This document shows positions 24,989 through 34,845 of a stretch of DNA of 64,000 bases, piece by piece. Below the pieces are notes generated by a model that did not search any database, was not told the origin of the DNA, and was given only the letters and a program-made list of their open reading frames with translations. The DNA comes from JAJUFS01 sp964599565 (GTDB lineage: Bacteria > Pseudomonadota > Gammaproteobacteria > Natronospirales > JAJUFS01), in NCBI GenBank assembly GCA_964599565.1, contig CAZRFE010000005.1, positions 1 to 64,000 on the forward strand, read 5' to 3'. The translations under genes were made by a program, and so were the position numbers. Each line of letters begins with the position of its first letter. The first letter of the stretch is position 1.

Positions 24989-25951
24989 ATGACAGCCGCC
25001 ATCGAAACCCTCGCGCTGCTCAAGACCTTCGGCGAGACGCACGCGGTCAACGGCATCGATCTTGCCGTGGAACGCGGCACCGTCTTCGGACTGCTCGGCC
25101 CGAACGGCGCGGGCAAGACCACGACCATCCGCATGCTCGCCACGCTGCTGAAACCCGACGGCGGCTCCGCCCGCGTGCTCGGTCACGACGTCGTGAAGGA
25201 CGCCGGGACGGTGCGCGCGAAGGTCAGCCTCACGGGACAGTTCGCGTCCGTGGATGAAGACCTGACCGCGCACGAAAATCTTGTGCTGATTGCGCGCCTG
25301 CTCGGATTCTCCTGGGCGGCGGCGCGCGTTCGCGCGAAGGAACTGCTCGATGCGTTCGAGCTTGCGGAGGCCGCGAGCCGCCAGGTGCGCACGTTCTCCG
25401 GTGGCATGCGCCGCCGGCTCGATATCGCGGCAAGCCTGGTGCTGACATCGGAAATGCTGTTTCTCGATGAACCGACGACGGGCCTTGATCCGCGTTCGCG
25501 CAACCAGGTGTGGGACATCGTGCGGGCCATCGCGGCCGAAGGCACGACCGTGCTGCTCACGACGCAGTACCTCGAGGAGGCGGACCGCCTCGCCGACCGT
25601 CTTGCCGTGATCGATCACGGCAGGCTGATCGCCGAGGGTACGAGCCGCGAGCTGAAGCGATCCGTCGGCGGCAGCACGCTGCACGTGCAGGTTGCGGACG
25701 AACAGCGCCGGCCTGAAACCGAAACCTTGCTGCGACAGGTGTTCGGCGTCGATGTGCACGCGGACAGTGGCGACAGCGCGATGTCGGTGCGTGTTGCGCG
25801 CGATGAACTTGTGCCGCAGGCGCTGGCGGCGCTGTCGAACGCGGGCATCGCCGTGCACGAGTTCTCGCTCGCGCAGCCGAGCCTTGATGATGTGTTCTTT
25901 GCATTGACCGGCCGTGCCGCGGAAGCGCAGGCCGGGGAGGAAGCGGCATGA
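24989..25951 (+). CDS. ABC transporter ATPase, DrrA/daunorubicin-resistance type
   Basis: The 320-residue protein has Walker A GPNGAGKTTT (about 36-45), the ABC signature FSGGMRRRLD, Walker B MLFLDEPTTGLD, and the DrrA-type C-terminal extension after LIAEGTSRELK. It powers an ABC-2 exporter with the overlapping permease gene. The substrate class is often drugs or polyketides but cannot be told here. ATG 24989 is close to the family start; the ribosome site is weak. Confidence 0.9.
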   Translation: MTAAIETLALLKTFGETHAVNGIDLAVERGTVFGLLGPNGAGKTTTIRMLATLLKPDGGSARVLGHDVVKDAGTVRAKVSLTGQFASVDEDLTAHENLVLIARLLGFSWAAARVRAKELLDAFELAEAASRQVRTFSGGMRRRLDIAASLVLTSEMLFLDEPTTGLDPRSRNQVWDIVRAIAAEGTTVLLTTQYLEEADRLADRLAVIDHGRLIAEGTSRELKRSVGGSTLHVQVADEQRRPETETLLRQVFGVDVHADSGDSAMSVRVARDELVPQALAALSNAGIAVHEFSLAQPSLDDVFFALTGRAAEAQAGEEAA

Positions 25952-26757
25952 GCAACGGAACCCTGCACCAGGCCCTGTCACGCCAGGAACGTCCGCCGCG
26001 CGCAAGCGCGCTGTCCGCGTCGCTCACGCTGGCGTGGCGCGCGGCGCTAAAGATCAAGCACGTGCCGTTCCAGCTGTTCGACGTCATCGTGTTCCCGATC
26101 ATGTCGACGGTGATGTTCACCTACCTCTTCGGCGGCGCGCTCGCCGGTTCCACCGAGGCGTACCTTCAATACCTGCTGCCCGGCATCGTGGTGCAGACGA
26201 TGGTGTTCCTGACGGTATACACCGGCGTCGGACTGAACACGGACATCACGAAAGGATTGTTCGACCGCTTCCGTTCACTGCCGATCTGGCAGCCGGCGCC
26301 GATCATCGGCGCGCTGGTCGGCGATCTCATGCGTTACGCGCTCGCCGCCGTCGTCGTGCTGATCGTCGGGTTCCTGCTCGGCTTCCGTCCCGAGGCCGGC
26401 GTGCTCGGCGTGGTGCTCGCCATCGCGCTCATGCTGGTGTTCGCATCCGCGGTGTCGTGGCTGTGGATCATCGTCGGCATGCTGGTGCGCTCGCCGGAAT
26501 CGGTGATGACGACGAGCTTCCTGCTGCTGTTCCCGATGACCTTCGTCAGCAACATCTTCGTCGATCCGGCAACCATGCCCGGCTGGCTGCAGGCGGTTGT
26601 CGGCGTCAACCCCGTATCGCATCTTGCAACCGCCGCGCGCGGGCTGATGCACGGCAATGCAGCGGCGAGCGACATCATCTGGGTGCTGGCCGCCTCCGCG
26701 ATCGTCACGGTCGTCTTCGCGCCGGTCGCGATGCGGATGTATTACCGCGAGCGGTAG
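25948..26757 (+). CDS. ABC-2 type permease, partner of the DrrA-like ATPase
   Basis: The 269-residue protein has six membrane helices and the ABC-2 features FPIMSTVMFTYLFGG, GLFDRFRSLPIWQPA and FVSNIFVDPATMPGWLQ. Its ATG overlaps the ATPase stop (ATGA), so the two form one transcriptional unit ended by the terminator at 26774. It is the DrrB-like membrane half of an exporter of hydrophobic compounds. Confidence 0.9.
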   Translation: MSNGTLHQALSRQERPPRASALSASLTLAWRAALKIKHVPFQLFDVIVFPIMSTVMFTYLFGGALAGSTEAYLQYLLPGIVVQTMVFLTVYTGVGLNTDITKGLFDRFRSLPIWQPAPIIGALVGDLMRYALAAVVVLIVGFLLGFRPEAGVLGVVLAIALMLVFASAVSWLWIIVGMLVRSPESVMTTSFLLLFPMTFVSNIFVDPATMPGWLQAVVGVNPVSHLATAARGLMHGNAAASDIIWVLAASAIVTVVFAPVAMRMYYRER

Positions 26758-26773
26758 AAATCCGCCGCGCAGG

Positions 26774-26802
26774 AAAAAGCCCCGCATCGCGGGGCTTTTT
26801 TT
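26774..26802 (+). terminator. Intrinsic terminator after the ABC exporter
   Basis: AAAAAGCCCCGC/GCGGGGCTTTTT arms followed by T-run; also positioned to end the convergent XRE gene. Confidence 0.92.
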
Positions 26803-26834
26803 CGGAAGCCGCATCGACGGTTTCCTCGCCTGCA

Positions 26835-27044
26835 TCAGAAGTCGAACAGATCTCCCGGTTTCACCTTCAGCGCCTTCGCGATCTGGGCGAGCGTCGCGAA
26901 GCTCGGCCCCGTGATGCCCCGTTCGATGTTGCTGATGGCCTGGTAGGAAACATTCACCTTCTCGGCGAGCTGTTCCTGGGTCAGCGCCCGGTCTTTCCTG
27001 AGCTGTCTCAGCTTCTTTCCAAACTGTCTTTCCAGCATTGGCAT
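26835..27044 (-). CDS. XRE-family helix-turn-helix regulator
   Basis: The 69-residue protein is a single Cro/C1 HTH domain: LRKDRALTQEQLAEKVNVSY, AISNIERG, LAQIAKALKVKPGDLFDF. ATG 27044 follows GGAGG by eight bases; the longer frame from 27083 is unlikely. It is divergent from the gene at 27161, whose promoter it may control. Confidence 0.85.
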   Translation of the reverse strand: MPMLERQFGKKLRQLRKDRALTQEQLAEKVNVSYQAISNIERGITGPSFATLAQIAKALKVKPGDLFDF

Positions 27045-27160
27045 GGACGGTTCCTCCCTAAAACCGTCCCTGACTTTATTCAACGGATAATTGAGTTATT
27101 ATCAAGCTATGGTTGAGTTTGCGATTGGCGCACGGATGGAACCTTTTCAGGGAGCTGAAG

Positions 27161-27601
27161 ATGAACGAATCACGGAACGATTCGGCCGCAGGGCTGAAGA
27201 CGAAGCGGGAACTCGTGGAAGCGCTGAATGCGGTGGTGCTGGCGTGGGACGGACGCGAGCCGCTGGGCCGGGTGCGTGATCACGCGCTGGGCGGGCTGCT
27301 TGCGCAGCTGTTCGGCTGCCCGCTGTTCATCGGCGAACAGCACTGGCTGGATCTGTGCGAGATCTGGCGTTCCCGCGGCGCGCGTGCGCCGGATGCGTGG
27401 CTGCGCGAGATATGGCTGATGACGCTCGCGCAATGGCTGCTCTATCTCGATGCATCGGGTTTCGCCGCGGGTTCGCTGCCGGACCCGGAAGGCCCCTCGC
27501 TTGTGCACCGGGTGTCGTCGCCGTTCCTCGGGCATCCGCAGCCGCGTTCCGGCGACGGGCCGATGGCGCTGCCATTCGGATTCGTGCGGCCCGGAGCATG
27601 A
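27161..27601 (+). CDS. Hypothetical protein
   Basis: The 146-residue product is not recognised. It is tryptophan- and leucine-rich in the middle (HWLDLCEIWRSRG, WLREIWLMTLAQWLLYLDASG) with no clear membrane helix, and ends in a proline-rich tail. GGGAG is about seven bases before ATG 27161. It is divergent from the XRE gene, so the two may form a regulatory pair. Confidence 0.5.
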   Translation: MNESRNDSAAGLKTKRELVEALNAVVLAWDGREPLGRVRDHALGGLLAQLFGCPLFIGEQHWLDLCEIWRSRGARAPDAWLREIWLMTLAQWLLYLDASGFAAGSLPDPEGPSLVHRVSSPFLGHPQPRSGDGPMALPFGFVRPGA

Positions 27602-27609
27602 GGCGGCGT

Positions 27610-28176
27610 TCAGCGAGCCAACGCGGAATGCGCGACATCGCCATCCATCAGCGCGGCGATTTCCTTCACCACGCTGCGAAAGCGGATCGCCTGGACGAGG
27701 TAAAGCAGCGCAAGGATGAGCGCGAGAAAGCCAAGCATCATCGCCTCCGCGACGAATGCATCCGGCAGCGCCGGTGAATCCGCCTCAAGCGTCAGCGTCG
27801 TGAAGAGTGCGACGAACATGATCGTCCACCAGTAGCAGTAGCCGGTCGCTTCCACGCTGCTGTTCATGCGGTTGAAGCGCACGATGCCGCGCATCAGCGG
27901 CGTGTAGTTCAGCGCAATGAACCGCGGCTGAAACGACTCGCGGAACGCAATGGCATGTTCATCGAACGCGCGAAAGGCGAGCGGCGGGAAGATGCCGCCG
28001 GAAAATGCCGGCGCGACATCTGCGATTGCGGGCAGCCCATGCGCACCGAAGGCAACCTTTCTCGTGGCGGTGAAGACCGGGATGCCGAACGTCCAGTATC
28101 CGCGCACCCAGAATATCGACATGACGAGCTCGGCAACGGCAGCGAGGAACGTCAGCGGGAAAAGCCATTCGAGCAT
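27610..28176 (-). CDS. Hypothetical membrane protein
   Basis: The 188-residue protein has membrane helices at about 4-22, 112-130 and 141-166, separated by a soluble stretch with RKVAFGAHGLPAIADVAPAF. The family is not recognised. ATG 28176 was chosen over an upstream 28212 start. It is convergent with the 27161 gene and divergent from YihY. Confidence 0.55.
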   Translation of the reverse strand: MLEWLFPLTFLAAVAELVMSIFWVRGYWTFGIPVFTATRKVAFGAHGLPAIADVAPAFSGGIFPPLAFRAFDEHAIAFRESFQPRFIALNYTPLMRGIVRFNRMNSSVEATGYCYWWTIMFVALFTTLTLEADSPALPDAFVAEAMMLGFLALILALLYLVQAIRFRSVVKEIAALMDGDVAHSALAR

Positions 28177-28320
28177 CGGAATTTCTTCTGTTGCAGGATG
28201 TGCAGGGAACATAACATGCGATGCCGCGCGCGGCAGCGGATACCCGTAAAGAGAATCCGATATTTACACCGCCCCGGTGCGCACCCATCGTTGCGCTTCG
28301 CCATGATGCCGGAGCACGCG

Positions 28321-29214
28321 ATGTTCCATGGAGTCTCCCCAAAGCAGTTCGCGCTTGATCTTTACAGGGAAATCAGCGAGGACAACGTCTTCAATGGCGC
28401 GGCCGCGCTTGGCTACTACCTGACGCTCGCCATCTTTCCCGCGTTCATCCTGCTGATGACCATCATTCCCTACCTGCCGGTGGAGAACGTCGACCAGGCG
28501 ATCATGGATGTCGTCGGCAAGGCATTGCCAGCCGACGCATCCAGCATGGTGCAGCGTGTGGTGACGGAAGTGACGGGCGACCGTCGCGGCGGACTGCTGT
28601 CCTTCGGCGTGCTCGCAACGCTGTGGGCGGCATCGACCGGCATGTACGCGATCATGCGGCAGCTCAACTTCACCTACGATGTCGAGGAAGCGCGCAGCTT
28701 CATCCGCGCGCGGCTGACGGCGATACTGCTGAGCCTGCTGTTCGGCGTGCTCGTCATCGGTGCGTTCTCGCTTGTCGTGCTCGGCGATGTCATCGAGGGC
28801 TGGGCGCGCGCGGACCTCGGCGCCGGCGGTGCGATCCTTGCGCTGTTCGCGGCGTTTCGCTGGCTGGTGATCGTGCTCGCGCTGCTGCTCGGCTTCGCGA
28901 TCATCTACAAGTTCGGTCCGAACGTCGAACAGGAATTCCGCTTCATCACGCCCGGCAGCGTGCTCGGCGTGATACTGCTTGTCGCAGCGTCGCTCGGCTT
29001 TGCGCTCTACGTCGGCAACTTCGCGGACTACAACAAGACATACGGCAGCATCGGCGCGGTGATCATCCTGATGCTGTGGCTTTACATCGCCGGCCTCGTG
29101 ATTCTCATCGGCTCCGAGATCAATGCGCTGATCGAGCACTACAGCCCGAAGGGAAAGCAGAAAGGCGAAAGGCGGGAGGGCAACCATGCGGGTGCGCCGC
29201 TGCACGATGCATAG
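28321..29214 (+). CDS. YihY/BrkB-family membrane protein
   Basis: The 297-residue protein has about six membrane helices and the family segments NVFNGAAALGYYLTLAIFPA, LWAASTGMYAIMRQLNFTYD, and YGSIGAVIILMLWLYIAGL followed by GSEINALIEH. YihY/UPF0761 proteins are inner-membrane proteins; despite the old name they are not proven RNases. GGAG lies six bases before ATG 28321; ATG 28303 or 28306 is also possible. Confidence 0.88.
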   Translation: MFHGVSPKQFALDLYREISEDNVFNGAAALGYYLTLAIFPAFILLMTIIPYLPVENVDQAIMDVVGKALPADASSMVQRVVTEVTGDRRGGLLSFGVLATLWAASTGMYAIMRQLNFTYDVEEARSFIRARLTAILLSLLFGVLVIGAFSLVVLGDVIEGWARADLGAGGAILALFAAFRWLVIVLALLLGFAIIYKFGPNVEQEFRFITPGSVLGVILLVAASLGFALYVGNFADYNKTYGSIGAVIILMLWLYIAGLVILIGSEINALIEHYSPKGKQKGERREGNHAGAPLHDA

Positions 29215-29319
29215 CACGGCATGGGCGGTTCGGCGTCCCGCATGCCTGCATCACCTTGCTTGAAGCACGCCGATACACCCATACGTTCATTGCATGAAGG
29301 ATGAAAGAGGCTTAAAGCA

Positions 29320-29784
29320 ATGAACAGATTGTCAAATGCATTTCTTGCGTTCGCGCTGCTGTTGATGGCGGGATGCGCTTCCTCCGCGCGTGAACCCGTC
29401 GCCAGTTACGACCGTGACCAGGTCGGCACGGTCCAGCAGTCGGAAGGCGCAACGATCATATCGCTCACCCCCGTGGACATCGAAGGTTCGGACTCGAATG
29501 TCGGCACGATCGTCGGTGCGGTGGCGGGCGGTCTTGCGGGACGCCAGGTCGGCGGCGGCAGCGGTCAGGACATCATGACGGTTGTCGGCGCGGTGGCCGG
29601 CGGTTACGCGGGCTCGAAGTACGGCGAAGGAACCGCAAGCTCGGACGGCGTGGAAATCGGCCTGAAGATGGACGACGGTCGCGAGATTGCCATCGTGCAG
29701 GAACTGGAAGAAAACGAAATGTTCCGCGTCGGTGAACAGGTGCGCGTCGTCTTCAACGGCAACAAGGCGCGCGTCGAGCATTGA
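29320..29784 (+). CDS. SlyB/Pcp-like glycine-zipper lipoprotein
   Basis: The 154-residue protein has a lipobox (LLMAGC, about 14-19) and two glycine-zipper stretches (VGTIVGAVAGGLAGRQVGG and VVGAVAGGYAGSKYGEG), followed by a C-terminal beta segment VGEQVRVVFNGNKARVEH. This is the arrangement of SlyB/Pcp outer-membrane lipoproteins thought to support envelope integrity. It is convergent with the methyltransferase gene only six bases away. Confidence 0.85.
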   Translation: MNRLSNAFLAFALLLMAGCASSAREPVASYDRDQVGTVQQSEGATIISLTPVDIEGSDSNVGTIVGAVAGGLAGRQVGGGSGQDIMTVVGAVAGGYAGSKYGEGTASSDGVEIGLKMDDGREIAIVQELEENEMFRVGEQVRVVFNGNKARVEH

Positions 29785-29789
29785 CGCAT

Positions 29790-30407
29790 TCAGCTTGCCG
29801 CGATGCGTGGCGTCGCAACGGCAAGCCGGAAGGAGTGTCCCGCGTTCGCGCCCATCACGACGAGTTCCTCCAGCGCAAGGCCGCCCTGGTTCAGCGTGTG
29901 CAGGAACTCGTCTTCGTAGGTGACGCGGCCGAATTCCACGGTGGTGAACTTTCCAAGCAGCGGCTTGGCGATTTCGATCAGTCGCGAACGGCGTTCGCTG
30001 AAGGTCTGCGTGAAGAATATGTGGCCGTCCGGTTTCACCAGCGCGGCGATGTTCCTGAGCGCATCTTCCGGCCGGCGGAGCAGCATGAAGCTTGCGGAGA
30101 AATAGGCGGCCTCGTACGGACCGCCGCGATGATCGTAGACGGACTCAAGGCGCAGATCGATGCATTCGTCGAGACGGTTGCCGTGCATGCGCTGGCGCGC
30201 GCGGGCGATGTAGTCGGCGTCGATGTCGATGCCCGTGATGCGCAGCCGCCGGCCGCGAATGACGGACGCATTTCGTGCCAGCGCGGCGCCGGTGCCGACG
30301 CCGATGTCCAGCAGGTGCGCGTTCTGCGGAATGCGCGTCAGGACTTCGCGGTACCAGCGTGCCGTCAGCGGTGAAAGCAGCATGTCGTAGATGGCGCTTC
30401 GGAACAT
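29790..30407 (-). CDS. Class I SAM-dependent methyltransferase
   Basis: The 205-residue protein has motif I LLDIGVGTGAALA at about 33-45, an acidic strand TGIDIDADYIARA and a C-terminal arm typical of small-molecule methyltransferases. The substrate is unknown. There is no clear operon link; the lipoprotein gene faces it and the NHL gene lies upstream on the same strand. Confidence 0.8.
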   Translation of the reverse strand: MFRSAIYDMLLSPLTARWYREVLTRIPQNAHLLDIGVGTGAALARNASVIRGRRLRITGIDIDADYIARARQRMHGNRLDECIDLRLESVYDHRGGPYEAAYFSASFMLLRRPEDALRNIAALVKPDGHIFFTQTFSERRSRLIEIAKPLLGKFTTVEFGRVTYEDEFLHTLNQGGLALEELVVMGANAGHSFRLAVATPRIAAS

Positions 30408-30494
30408 ATTGTGACCCTTTGATCCCTTCGGTACGGAACCGCTCTATGGGGATTGGGGCCGCAAGAACGGTTTCAATGCGCATCCGCGCGCGGA

Positions 30495-32029
30495 TCATGG
30501 CGCGTCGAAAACCAGCACCCGCGAATTCTCCCAGTCCGTCACGAACAGCCGGCCGTCGATCACGCGCACGCCGACCGGGCGCTGAAAGCCGTATTCATTC
30601 GCGCTGGCCTGTCCTGCGTTCGGCTGGTTGTCCGAGAAGTTCTGCTGGCCGATCACGGCATCGGCGGGCGTGAACGAAGCGGTCGGAATCGTGTTCCAGA
30701 CGAGCACGCGGTGATTGTCCATGTCCGCGATGTACATCCGCCCATCCTCGACCCATACGCCGCGCGGATAGCTCAGCACGTATGCGTTCGTTGTGCCGTC
30801 TTCATCCGTTGCGCCGTCCTGGTCCTTGTCGTTCGGCGCGACATGAAACACGTCTGTCTGTCCGAGAATCACATCCGGCAGCTCGAAGTTCGTCGCCGGG
30901 AATTCGTTCCAGATGAGCACGCGGTGCTTCTCGGAATCCACGACGATGAGTTTCTCGTCATCCGTCCAGATGCTCGTGGGATGCCGGAAGTTCTCGTCGC
31001 CGCGAAACGAGCAGTTGGTGAAACTTCCCTGCCCGAGCACGAGATCCGCGGGCGCACCGCTTGCAGACGGCAACGCATTCCAGATCAGCACGCGGTTGTT
31101 CGCGGAATCCGCGACGAGGAAGCGGCCCGACGGCGCCAGGAAATGTCCGTGCGGGTGGATCAGCGAGGTTGCATCGCAGCTGCCTTCGCGCTCGTCCATG
31201 TTGTCCTGCCCGACGACGATGTCGGGCAGCGCGCTGCCTGCAACGGGAATGTCGTCGTGCACGAGAATGCGGTTGCCGTCGTTGTCGGTGATGATGAGCC
31301 GGCCGCCGGAGACCGTCAGGTTCTGCGGCGAGATCATGCCGTCGACGGTGGTTGCCTGTACGGCGGAAGTGAAGTCCGCCTGCCCGAGAACGAAATCCGC
31401 GTTGGCGCCGTTCACCTCGGGAATGCCCTGGAACGCAAGCACACGCGCATCGTCAGAATCCGCGATGAACAGGATGTCCTGTTCCGCGGACCATGCAGCG
31501 GGGCCCATCGGCATGTTCAGCGTATCGGCGTCGGGACCTGCGCCGCCCTGGTGCATGAGGGTGCCGGTGAAGTCGCGCTGACCGATGACGGTGAGCGCGC
31601 GCGGCGCATCAATCAGGCCGTCGNNNNNNNNNNNNNNNNNNNNNNNNNNNNNNNNNNNNNNNNNNNNNNNNNNNNNNNNNNNNNNNNNNNNNNNNNNNNN
31701 NNNNNNNNNNNNNNNNNNNNNNNGAAGTCGCGCTGACCGATGACGGTGAGCGCGCGCGGCGCATCAATCAGGCCGTCGCCGCCGCCGTCGTCATCATTGC
31801 CGTCGTCACCGTCATCATTGCCGTCGTCACCGTCATCGTTGCCGTCATCGTCGCCATTGTCATCGCCGCTGTTGCCGGTATCGTCATCGGAATCGCCGTC
31901 GTCGATGATCTGTCCGGTGTCACCGCTGTCGTTGTCGCTGCCGCCGCATGCAGCCAGCGACGTGGCGAGAAATGCCGCCATGAGCAGTACGCGCAAGGCG
32001 CGCACAAGATGATCGCGCAGATTCAACAT
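30495..32029 (-). CDS. NHL-repeat lipoprotein with Asp/Gly/Asn-rich linker
   Basis: The protein starts with a lipobox signal (ATSLAACG) and a low-complexity Asp-Gly-Asn linker (about residues 30-80). It then has a beta-propeller of NHL-like blades, each with a core such as LIVVDSEKHRVLIWNEFP, ADMDNHRVLVWN or VTDWENSRVLVFD, and VLGQ spacers. An assembly gap near the linker breaks the frame; merging the 55-nt duplicates restores one frame of about 459 residues. It is probably anchored to the outer membrane and binds a partner. A start at 32059 is an alternative. The linker is coded by GGN/GAC repeats. Confidence 0.85.
31569..31778. repeat. Assembly gap: 100 N between identical 55-nt copies
   Basis: Bases 31569-31623 and 31724-31778 are identical around 100 N, as in the other merge-failure gaps; the adjacent low-complexity linker may have confused the assembler. 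Confidence 0.88.
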
Positions 32030-32266
32030 TGATTCGTCCGTTGTTCGTTCGTGGTCCATGCACAGTAACCGGCAGGGCATGGAACAAGAATCCGCGCGAC
32101 GCCCTGCGGGGATCACTCGATTCATGCACCTGTTGAACACGGGATGTCGCCGGCGTGGGCGGGCACTGACGGATGTGCTTATACTCACGCGGGGATAAAT
32201 CGATGATGGCAGCAACATTACATTGCCTGCCGAACTGCGATTCAAACGTCGCCATGGGGGGTGCCG

Positions 32267-34087
32267 GTGACACAGAAGAAGACCGATCCGCGTGCACTTG
32301 CTTTGGTACTGCTGACCATCCTGCTGATCGCAGGCGCCGTGACGCTGCGCCTGTGGGCGAACGACCAGCGCCTTGGGGTACCGACGTTCCGCGTGATGTC
32401 CGTATCGGCAAACGGGAATGCATACATCGTGATCGGCAACACGCTGCATGTGGAAAGCGCGGCCGGCGAGTCGCTGCATGTCATTCCGCTGTCGCAATGG
32501 GGAGTGCGTGCATTTCACGGCGACATCGCGGCGCTCGCCGATGGTTCCGTCATTCTCGCGCGCGGGCGAATGGACGGGATGAATCTCGGTGAAACGGTGC
32601 GCGCTGCACGCCGCGTATCCGCAACGTCGCATGATGCTGTTGAAATTCTCATGCGTTGCACGCTGGAGGGCGCATGCACGCCGCTGGACGGCGGTGACGC
32701 CGGCGCCGAACCCGTCGGCCGCGTGTTCGGCCTGGCGGTGGATGAGACCCGCGGCTTCGTGTACGTCAACGAGCCGGCACGGCATCGCATCGTGCAGCTC
32801 GACATGAACGGCGCGCTCAAGGACGAAAGCACGGGCGGCTGGCTGTTTCCGAACAACGTGCGCGTACGCGGCGAGCGGATCGGTGTGGTCGATACCGATC
32901 ATCACCGTTACGTCGAGCTGCATGCGGGAGCCGAAGGCATCGGTGAGCCTGCGCGCGGGGAGAGCATCATGACGTGGCCGGATGTCACGATGCTGCGGAG
33001 CTTTCCGTCCGAGGCGCTCGTGGATTCGACGGGTGCGCTGTGGATGCTGGTCGCGGACAACAACATGGCGGATGCATGGCTGTACCGCTATCCCGCGAAC
33101 GGTCTGCCGCAGCGCATCTCGTTGCCGGAGAAGGCCGATCCGGTGGCATTGGAAGAAGTTGCGGGACGCGTGCTGGTTGCGGACCAGCAGCACTTTCGCA
33201 TTCATTGTTTCAATCTTGCAGGCCAGCTGCAGGAGGATTTCGGATCTGCGCCGTTGAAGGCGGAGCTTTCCTTGCGGCTTGCAGATCACGCGCGCTACGA
33301 GGCGATCTTCGAGTACAGCCTGCTTGCCGTGCTTGCGATTGCACTGCCTGCGCTCGGCGCGGGCCTTTGGCTGCAACGCAAGGCAGAGCGTGCCGCGGCG
33401 CTGCCGAAGGCGGAAGACGTTGTCGCGAACGATACCGGCGCCGTGATGTTCACCGGTCTTGAAAGCCAGTTCGCGCAGCTGAACGGCGAATTCATCTTCT
33501 GGCGAAAATTCACGGTGCTCGGCACCGTGGAAGCGAGACGCTTCGGCGTGCTGTTCGCGGTGCTGAATGTCGCCTTGATCGGCACGCTGGTCATGCTCGA
33601 GATGAACATCGCGATGCGGGATGGCGTGCCGGCAGGCCAGCGCCTGTTGACAGGTCCTGCGCTGCTTGTCGGCGCCATGTTCATGTTCACGGGCATCGCG
33701 GGGTGGATGTCGAGAATGTTCGAACGCCTGGTCATCACGCGCGAAGGCATTCGCTACGTATCATTCATGCCCCGGCTGTTCACGGTTTTCGGCATCATGC
33801 CGAGCTGGTTCCTGCACTGGAGCGAGATTGCGAGCATCCAGCTCGTGCATTCCGGCAAGGGCCGTTACCAGCTCGCGTGGCGTTACGTGATCACCGACAC
33901 CAAGGGCGCGAAGCACCGCATCCATCCGCTTTCCTGGCGGCCGGCGGGTGAACCGGAAGTCGGCATTCCGCTGCGCACGGCGCTGCGGCAGACACCGCAA
34001 TCGATTCGCGATGTCATTCACCGCACCTGGCTGTTCCGCCTGCTTGGCCGGCAGCGGGCGGCGATGGCTTCGCGCAAGGCTGCATGA
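32267..34087 (+). CDS. Membrane protein with NHL/beta-propeller periplasmic domain
   Basis: The product of about 606 residues has an N-terminal membrane helix, a large beta-propeller-type domain (FGLAVDETRGFVYVNEPARH, VVDTDHHRYVEL, VLVADQQHFRIHCFN), then a membrane helix near residue 355, a soluble part, and two more helices. The family is unknown. It is divergent from the NHL lipoprotein with a 237-nt intergenic region that holds a TATACT at about 32175 as a possible promoter. I prefer GTG 32267 because the GGGGG run sits five bases upstream; GTG 32261 is in frame and abuts it. Confidence 0.65.
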   Translation: MTQKKTDPRALALVLLTILLIAGAVTLRLWANDQRLGVPTFRVMSVSANGNAYIVIGNTLHVESAAGESLHVIPLSQWGVRAFHGDIAALADGSVILARGRMDGMNLGETVRAARRVSATSHDAVEILMRCTLEGACTPLDGGDAGAEPVGRVFGLAVDETRGFVYVNEPARHRIVQLDMNGALKDESTGGWLFPNNVRVRGERIGVVDTDHHRYVELHAGAEGIGEPARGESIMTWPDVTMLRSFPSEALVDSTGALWMLVADNNMADAWLYRYPANGLPQRISLPEKADPVALEEVAGRVLVADQQHFRIHCFNLAGQLQEDFGSAPLKAELSLRLADHARYEAIFEYSLLAVLAIALPALGAGLWLQRKAERAAALPKAEDVVANDTGAVMFTGLESQFAQLNGEFIFWRKFTVLGTVEARRFGVLFAVLNVALIGTLVMLEMNIAMRDGVPAGQRLLTGPALLVGAMFMFTGIAGWMSRMFERLVITREGIRYVSFMPRLFTVFGIMPSWFLHWSEIASIQLVHSGKGRYQLAWRYVITDTKGAKHRIHPLSWRPAGEPEVGIPLRTALRQTPQSIRDVIHRTWLFRLLGRQRAAMASRKAA

Positions 34088-34102
34088 CGAAGGAGCGAGA
34101 CG

Positions 34103-34674
34103 ATGAAAACCCTGCTCATGGCGATGCTGATGGCGATGCTGATGGCGATAGCGGCGATGGATGCGATAGCGGNNNNNNNNNNNNNNNNNNNNNNNNNNNN
34201 NNNNNNNNNNNNNNNNNNNNNNNNNNNNNNNNNNNNNNNNNNNNNNNNNNNNNNNNNNNNNNNNNNNNNNNNATGGCGATGCTGATGGCGATGCTGATGG
34301 CGATAGCGGCGATGGATGCGATAGCGGCGACCTGGAACTGCAGCAATCCCGACATGGAGATCGGTTGCAGCGAAGAAAAATGCGAAGCCACGTTCGATGC
34401 GTTCACACCGATGGACGTTGCCTTCAACGATGAAGGCGCGCTGCTCGTCTGCGCGTATTCCGGATGCTGGGAAGGCGACGGCGAGGTACTGAAGACCGCG
34501 GACTTCCTTGCCATCGCCGGGCACCAGCTTTCATTCAGCACCGATCCCGTGCCCGGCGAGATGCGCCAGGACGTGGCGATACTGCTGGATCTGCATGACA
34601 ACGTCGCTCTGCTGAAGTCCGGCGGGTACGCGCAGCCCCTGTTGTGCGTCGAACGGGTGGAAAACGACGGCTAG
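34103..34674 (+). CDS. Small exported protein with repetitive Met/Ala/Leu signal sequence
   Basis: Reading through the gap after removal of the 155-nt duplication gives about 138 residues. The N-terminus is MKTLLMAMLMAMLMAIAAMD, a signal peptide coded by 12-nt ATGGCGATGCTG repeats; a mature part with six or seven cysteines (CSNPDMEIGCSEEKCEA, CAYSGCWEGDGEV) follows. Several disulphides are likely in the periplasm. Family not recognised. GGAG lies about eight bases before ATG 34103. It follows the membrane propeller gene by 15 nt and so may be cotranscribed. Confidence 0.72.
34118..34327. repeat. Assembly gap: 100 N between identical 55-nt copies
   Basis: Bases 34118-34172 and 34273-34327 are identical. 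Because the sequence is itself built from a 12-nt repeat, the true number of repeat units is uncertain. Confidence 0.85.
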
Positions 34675-34845
34675 CGCTCACTCTTATATATAGGTGCAGG
34701 CTCGCCGGCATCGCCGGCAGCTGCTGCAGGAAATCCTTTCTTTCGCATCCCCCATTCTGGGGATGCCGACATTCCGCGTTCCACGTAGCCTCGCCCGCGA
34801 ACCCGCATCTCCTGCGGCATGAGCATCAACGGTTTCGAGGCGCAG

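Noticed and set aside
24089..26005. Minus-strand open frame opposite the ABC exporter and the upstream membrane gene
   Set aside because: The plus-strand ABC ATPase and permease are unambiguous; the reverse frame is compositional.
31613..33376. Minus-strand open frame opposite the membrane NHL gene
   Set aside because: It joins the NHL lipoprotein's start to antisense of the neighbouring gene; only the lipoprotein part from 32029 is real.
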